Of a stretch of 9,810 nt of DNA, positions 6,700 to 9,810 are shown in pieces. The position numbers were made by a program, and so were the translations under genes. This DNA is from Acidobacteriota bacterium (GTDB taxonomy: Bacteria > Acidobacteriota > JAAYUB01 > JAMOQF01). The notes under the pieces are model-generated. The model was not told where the DNA came from. It did not search any database and worked only from the letters and a program-made list of their open reading frames with translations. The stretch is from assembly GCA_027040585.1 (NCBI GenBank), contig JALULU010000182.1, positions 1-9,810 on the forward strand. The letters are read 5' to 3'. How positions within the stretch are numbered: the stretch's first letter is position 1; each line of letters starts with the position of its first letter.

Positions 6700-7674
6700 T
6701 TATTTTTCCCTATATACTATGAATTTACCTATTTCTATAAGCATATCTCTATATTTGTTCTCAGGTAAATCCATTATCTCTTCGATCCCTCTTTCTCCAT
6801 ATTCCATTGCTATTTTTTCAGACTCCTCTAACGCCCCACTATCTATAAGTTTCTTAAGTAAAATATCCCTACTTATTGCCCCATAATCCTTCTCCTTCAT
6901 AACCCTCTCTATTTTTTTTCTGAAATCTCCATCCTCCCTTTCCAAAAGTAAAATCAAAGGTAGTGTAACCTTTCCCTCAAGTAAATCCCTCATCTTTGGC
7001 TTGCCTAAATTCTTTTCATCGGCTATGTAATCAAGAATATCATCTTTAAGTTGAAATGCCATTCCAAGATTTATTCCAATTCTCCCAAGTTTCTCTAAAA
7101 GTGATTTTTCATAGTTTAAACCTATTGCACCAAGTTTCATTGCAGTTGAAAATAGATAAGCCGTTTTTCTTTTCGCTATTTCAAAGGTTTCTTTCTTCGT
7201 TATATCAATCTTCTCAAGCAAATCCAGTTGAAAGAGTTCTCCTTCAACCATTTTTAAGGTTACTTCCATAAGTATTTCAAGAAGATCAAAATTTCTCTCC
7301 TTAAGCGCTAAATTAAAACAGGTCATATAAATCCAGTCCCCCGCAAGTACAGAAACTTGATTCCCAAAAACATTGTTAACCGAAGGATTACCACGTCTCA
7401 TTTCTGAATTGTCAATAATGTCATCGTGAACAAGGGTAGCAGTGTGAATCAACTCAATAATAGCGGCAAGCTTATACCTAACTTCATTTTCATTGCCAAG
7501 TATTTTAGCTGTAAGAAGTAATAAAATGGGCCTAAGTCTTTTACCCTTTGATGCCTTTATATAATCACCAACTCTATTTAAAACGTGTATATCTCCCATC
7601 AAAAACTGACTTATATTTTTCTCTACTTTTTCTAAATCTGATTTAAAGGTTAAAATGAGGTTTGAAATATCCAA
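6700..7674 (-). CDS. Long-chain trans-polyprenyl diphosphate synthase (IspB/heptaprenyl-type)
   Basis: A 324-residue enzyme of normal family length. It condenses isopentenyl diphosphate onto an allylic primer to make all-trans prenyl chains. Motifs: GKRLRP (44-49), first aspartate-rich motif DDIID (84-88) within LVHDDIIDNSEMRRG, and second motif DDILD (211-215) within FQLKDDILDY. The residue five positions before the first motif is Ala (A79, in IHTATLVHDD). Long-chain synthases usually have a small residue there and farnesyl synthases a bulky one, so a C35-C50 product for a quinone side chain is likely; the exact length cannot be told. The start is TTG at 7672-7674, supported by AAGGAG 6 bases upstream; the next Met (residue 26) would remove the N-terminal helix. 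It is the last gene of the sirtuin-larC-tatD block, 10 bases after the tatD stop codon. Confidence 0.93.
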   Translation of the reverse strand: MDISNLILTFKSDLEKVEKNISQFLMGDIHVLNRVGDYIKASKGKRLRPILLLLTAKILGNENEVRYKLAAIIELIHTATLVHDDIIDNSEMRRGNPSVNNVFGNQVSVLAGDWIYMTCFNLALKERNFDLLEILMEVTLKMVEGELFQLDLLEKIDITKKETFEIAKRKTAYLFSTAMKLGAIGLNYEKSLLEKLGRIGINLGMAFQLKDDILDYIADEKNLGKPKMRDLLEGKVTLPLILLLEREDGDFRKKIERVMKEKDYGAISRDILLKKLIDSGALEESEKIAMEYGERGIEEIMDLPENKYRDMLIEIGKFIVYREK

Positions 7675-7680
7675 ATTTGT

Positions 7681-7686
7681 CTCCTT
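7681..7686 (-). promoter_or_regulatory. Ribosome binding site of the polyprenyl synthase, overlapping the tatD stop
   Basis: AAGGAG on the minus strand, 6 bases before the TTG start at 7674. Its first two bases (AA) are the last two of the tatD TAA codon. It decides the TTG start and couples the two genes. Confidence 0.7.
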
Positions 7687-8461
7687 ACATTTTAAATAAT
7701 TTTCTAAAATTTAAAGATGTATACTTTGCCACCTCTTCAAAACTCTCCCCTCTCACTTCAGCAAGTTTTTTTGCCACCTCAATAACATATGAGGGTTCAT
7801 TCCTCTTTCCCCTATAGGGATGAGGGGCAAGATATGGAGAATCTGTTTCAACCAATATCCATTTTCTATCAAGTTTTCTGGCAATATCTCTTAAGTCTTC
7901 TGCCTTTTTAAAGGTGATAACGCCTGAAAAGGAAATATAAAGCCCAAGATTTATTCCCTCTTCAGCCAATTTTAAATCCCCTGAAAAGCAGTGAAGTATT
8001 CCGCCAACTTCATTGTCTTTATAGTATTCCTTTAAAATTTCTTCAGTTTCGCGGTTGGCATCCCTACTGTGAATTATTATGGGTTTTTTCTTTTCTTTGG
8101 CCATAATAAGTAAATCCCTGAAAACCCCTCTCTGTGCATCCCTTGGGGATAAATCGTAGTAAAAATCAAGGCCAATTTCACCAATTGCAATTACATTTGG
8201 ATTGTCGCAGTAGTCAATGATTTTATGTAAGTATTTGTCATTAAAAATTTTTGCATCGTGTGGATGTATTCCCACAGAGGTGTATATAAAATCATATTTC
8301 TCAGAAAGTTCAATTGCCTTCTCCATTGAACCCTTCTCAGGTTCAGCATTCCCAACACTCAAAATTATTTCTATACCACTGTCTACCGCCCTTTTTATAA
8401 CATTTTCCCTGTCCTCATCAAATCTTTCCATTTCAAGATGTGCATGTGAATCTATTATCAA
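7685..8461 (-). CDS. tatD: TatD-family metal-dependent hydrolase (deoxyribonuclease)
   Basis: A 258-residue TIM-barrel amidohydrolase of typical TatD length. All expected metal ligands are visible: H6 and H8 in DSHAHL, E95 in AIGEIGLDF (92-100), H131 in IIIHSRDA (128-135), H157 in ILHCFSG (155-161) and D207 in VETDSPYLAPHP (204-215). Characterised TatD proteins are Mg-dependent 3'-5' exonucleases acting on single-stranded or damaged DNA; some paralogues act as D-aminoacyl-tRNA deacylases, so the exact substrate is open. The start is TTG at 8459-8461, whose bases overlap the larC TGA (TTGA) and which has GGAGGT 6 bases upstream. The next Met (residue 11) would delete the HxH metal motif, so the TTG start is well supported. 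It is cytosolic and lies inside the four-gene minus-strand operon. Confidence 0.94.
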   Translation of the reverse strand: MIIDSHAHLEMERFDEDRENVIKRAVDSGIEIILSVGNAEPEKGSMEKAIELSEKYDFIYTSVGIHPHDAKIFNDKYLHKIIDYCDNPNVIAIGEIGLDFYYDLSPRDAQRGVFRDLLIMAKEKKKPIIIHSRDANRETEEILKEYYKDNEVGGILHCFSGDLKLAEEGINLGLYISFSGVITFKKAEDLRDIARKLDRKWILVETDSPYLAPHPYRGKRNEPSYVIEVAKKLAEVRGESFEEVAKYTSLNFRKLFKM

Positions 8462-9660
8462 TTTTCCACCTCCGATATAAGTTCATCTTTTCTACTCTTC
8501 ACCTCAAGGTCAATTACTTTTTTAACATTTATAAGGGGCAACCCTTTAACAGTGGATATCTCTTTTAAACTCTCATATTCTGGTACGAAAATCCATCCCC
8601 TACTATCAAAAAAATTTGCCTTTATCTCAACTTTTCCGAGAGAAGTATCTAAAAGAAATGACTTTCTCTTAAGGGTCATCCTTTCCATCTCAAAAAATCT
8701 CACTCCTATTGTTGTACTATTTTCAAATACCACCTTTGTAATATTCTCAATATTTTCCTTTTTACATAATATTTTAAGCAATACCCCGGGCCTTGTTTTT
8801 TTCATAATCACGTTCTCTAAAAATACATCAAGGGCACCTACATCAAAAAGTTTATCAAACAAAATATCGTAGAGTTGAGGATTCATGTCATCTATATTTG
8901 TTTCTACCATCATAACTTTTTCTCTAAACAATCCATCCCTATACCTGATTTCATATAAATTTAAAATATTGCACCAGTTTTCATAGTCATTACTTCCTCC
9001 ACCCCTCCCAACATTAACAATTTCACCAGAGGGAAACTCTTTTACAAACTCACTTACACAACTTTTTAAAATTGCAGCACCTGTTGGAGTGGTTAACTCT
9101 CCATTTACCCCAAAACTAAAAATGGGAATATTTTTAAGTAAAATAGATGTTGCAGGAGCTGGAACAGAAAATTTTCCATGGGAGCAATCCACTATTCCAC
9201 TTCCAACATTTACATGTGAAGCAATAATTTTTTCAAAATTAAAGTATGAAAGTAAAATTGCACTTCCCACAATATCCACAATTGAATCTACTGCCCCCAC
9301 TTCGTGAAAATGTACATGTTCAACATTTACACCATGTGATTTTGCTTCAGCTTCTGCTATATTTGAGAAAATGTTAAGAGCAAGTTCCTTTACATCATCT
9401 TCAAGTTTTGAGTCTAAAATCTTATTTTTAATATCACCAAAATGTGTGTGGTGATGATGGGACTTTTCAAAAATTACCCTTATACCCTTTGAAAGGATCC
9501 CCCCCCTTTTTCTATCTTCAAGAACAACTTCATATTCGCCAATATCTACCTTTTTAAGATTCTCAATCAAATAATTAAAATCAGCCCCAAGGTCAATAAG
9601 CGCTCCTAAAAACATATCTCCAGCAATTCCACTAAAAAGATCCATATATAAGATACTCAT
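8458..9660 (-). CDS. larC: LarC nickel insertion protein (nickel-pincer nucleotide cofactor synthesis)
   Basis: A 400-residue member of the LarC family. LarC performs the last step of nickel-pincer nucleotide synthesis, inserting Ni into pyridinium-3,5-bisthiocarboxylic acid mononucleotide in a CTP-dependent reaction. Recognisable segments: the N-terminal DLFSGIAGDMFLGALIDLG (7-25), a histidine cluster HHHHTH (68-73), EHVHFHEVGAVDSIVDIVG (114-132), CSHGKFSVPAPAT (159-171), TPTGAAI (191-197), ETNIDDMNPQ (253-262) and KKTRPGVLL (287-295). The gene is one uninterrupted frame, unlike the lactobacillal version, which needs a programmed frameshift. Start ATG at 9660 has AAGGAG 8 bases upstream (9669-9674) and overlaps the TGA of the sirtuin gene (ATGA). 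No larA, larB or larE is in the window, so the client enzyme is unknown. Confidence 0.93.
   Translation of the reverse strand: MSILYMDLFSGIAGDMFLGALIDLGADFNYLIENLKKVDIGEYEVVLEDRKRGGILSKGIRVIFEKSHHHHTHFGDIKNKILDSKLEDDVKELALNIFSNIAEAEAKSHGVNVEHVHFHEVGAVDSIVDIVGSAILLSYFNFEKIIASHVNVGSGIVDCSHGKFSVPAPATSILLKNIPIFSFGVNGELTTPTGAAILKSCVSEFVKEFPSGEIVNVGRGGGSNDYENWCNILNLYEIRYRDGLFREKVMMVETNIDDMNPQLYDILFDKLFDVGALDVFLENVIMKKTRPGVLLKILCKKENIENITKVVFENSTTIGVRFFEMERMTLKRKSFLLDTSLGKVEIKANFFDSRGWIFVPEYESLKEISTVKGLPLINVKKVIDLEVKSRKDELISEVEN
8468..8473 (-). promoter_or_regulatory. Ribosome binding site of tatD, within the end of larC
   Basis: A perfect GGAGGT lies 6 bases before the TTG at 8461 and inside the last codons of larC. 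It is the deciding evidence for the TTG start. Confidence 0.75.
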
Positions 9661-9810
9661 TTTGCTAACTCCTTATCAAGTTCAGGCAATATTTCTCCAG
9701 CTTTCCCCTTTAAAAAATAGTCAGCATATTCACTTATGGGGGTTTTACTTATATTTACTTCAACCACCTTTGCGCCTCCTTCCTTTGCATAATATGGCAT
9801 GGAGGCAGCA
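9657..9810 (-). CDS. Sirtuin (Sir2-type NAD-dependent protein deacylase), C-terminal 50 residues only
   Basis: Only the last 50 codons and the stop are present; the rest lies beyond the right edge. The translated end begins AASMPYYAKEGGAKVVEVN and continues with TPISEYADYFLKGKAGEIL before a short acidic and basic tail. This matches the closing part of Sir2 proteins, where GAKV(I/V)E(I/V)N, a TP, an (A)D and (G)KAGE(V/I)LP recur. Sirtuins remove acetyl or longer acyl groups from protein lysines using NAD. The catalytic histidine and zinc cysteines are outside the window and cannot be checked. The TGA overlaps the larC ATG, so this is the upstream gene of the minus-strand operon. Confidence 0.8.
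   Translation of the reverse strand, partial: AASMPYYAKEGGAKVVEVNISKTPISEYADYFLKGKAGEILPELDKELAK

Noticed and set aside
6698..6707. T-rich stretch after tRNA-Cys as an intrinsic terminator
   Set aside because: The T run is broken and about 15 bases from the nearest hairpin (the T arm), so it does not form a canonical terminator.
8217..9307. Plus-strand reading frames opposite tatD and larC
   Set aside because: They are antisense to well-conserved genes, have no family features and lack good ribosome binding sites.

Overview
The window comes from an AT-rich bacterial chromosome whose proteins are rich in Lys, Glu and Ile. Genes are packed tightly, with stop/start overlaps, strong AAGGAG-type ribosome binding sites, two TTG starts, and tRNA genes that encode their own CCA. 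The content fits a free-living, probably Gram-negative or thermophilic/anaerobic lineage. I cannot assign a phylum from sequence alone.

Left block, plus strand (positions 2-4986): four genes with almost no gaps. The first is the 3' part of a gene whose product joins a LuxC-type acyl-CoA reductase to a PaaK/LuxE-type adenylate-forming domain, so one chain appears able to activate an organic (probably fatty) acid and reduce it to an aldehyde. Behind it sit the parts of a partner-switching signalling module: a STAS anti-sigma-factor-antagonist-like protein, a small RsbW/SpoIIAB-type ATP-binding protein, and a membrane protein with a periplasmic dCache-like sensor, HAMP and SpoIIE/PP2C phosphatase. 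No sigma factor or other target is visible.

Centre (4979-6697): a convergent minus-strand gene, overlapping the phosphatase gene by 8 bases at its tail, encodes a second, degenerate RsbW-type domain fused to a GNAT acetyltransferase. It probably belongs to the same signalling theme. A short divergent intergenic region of 137 bases carries a very good sigma-70-type promoter with an extended -10, driving tRNA-Gly(GCC) and tRNA-Cys(GCA).

Right block, minus strand (6700-9810): four translationally coupled genes, transcribed in the order sirtuin (only its last 50 codons are in the window), larC (nickel-pincer cofactor metal insertion), tatD-type metal-dependent hydrolase, and a long-chain trans-polyprenyl diphosphate synthase. 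The last gene ends 2 bases from tRNA-Cys. This block looks like housekeeping and cofactor functions.

The most interesting points are the single-chain acid-to-aldehyde reductase placed at the head of a partner-switching operon, and the two RsbW-like domains, each of which has lost a different part of the ATP site.
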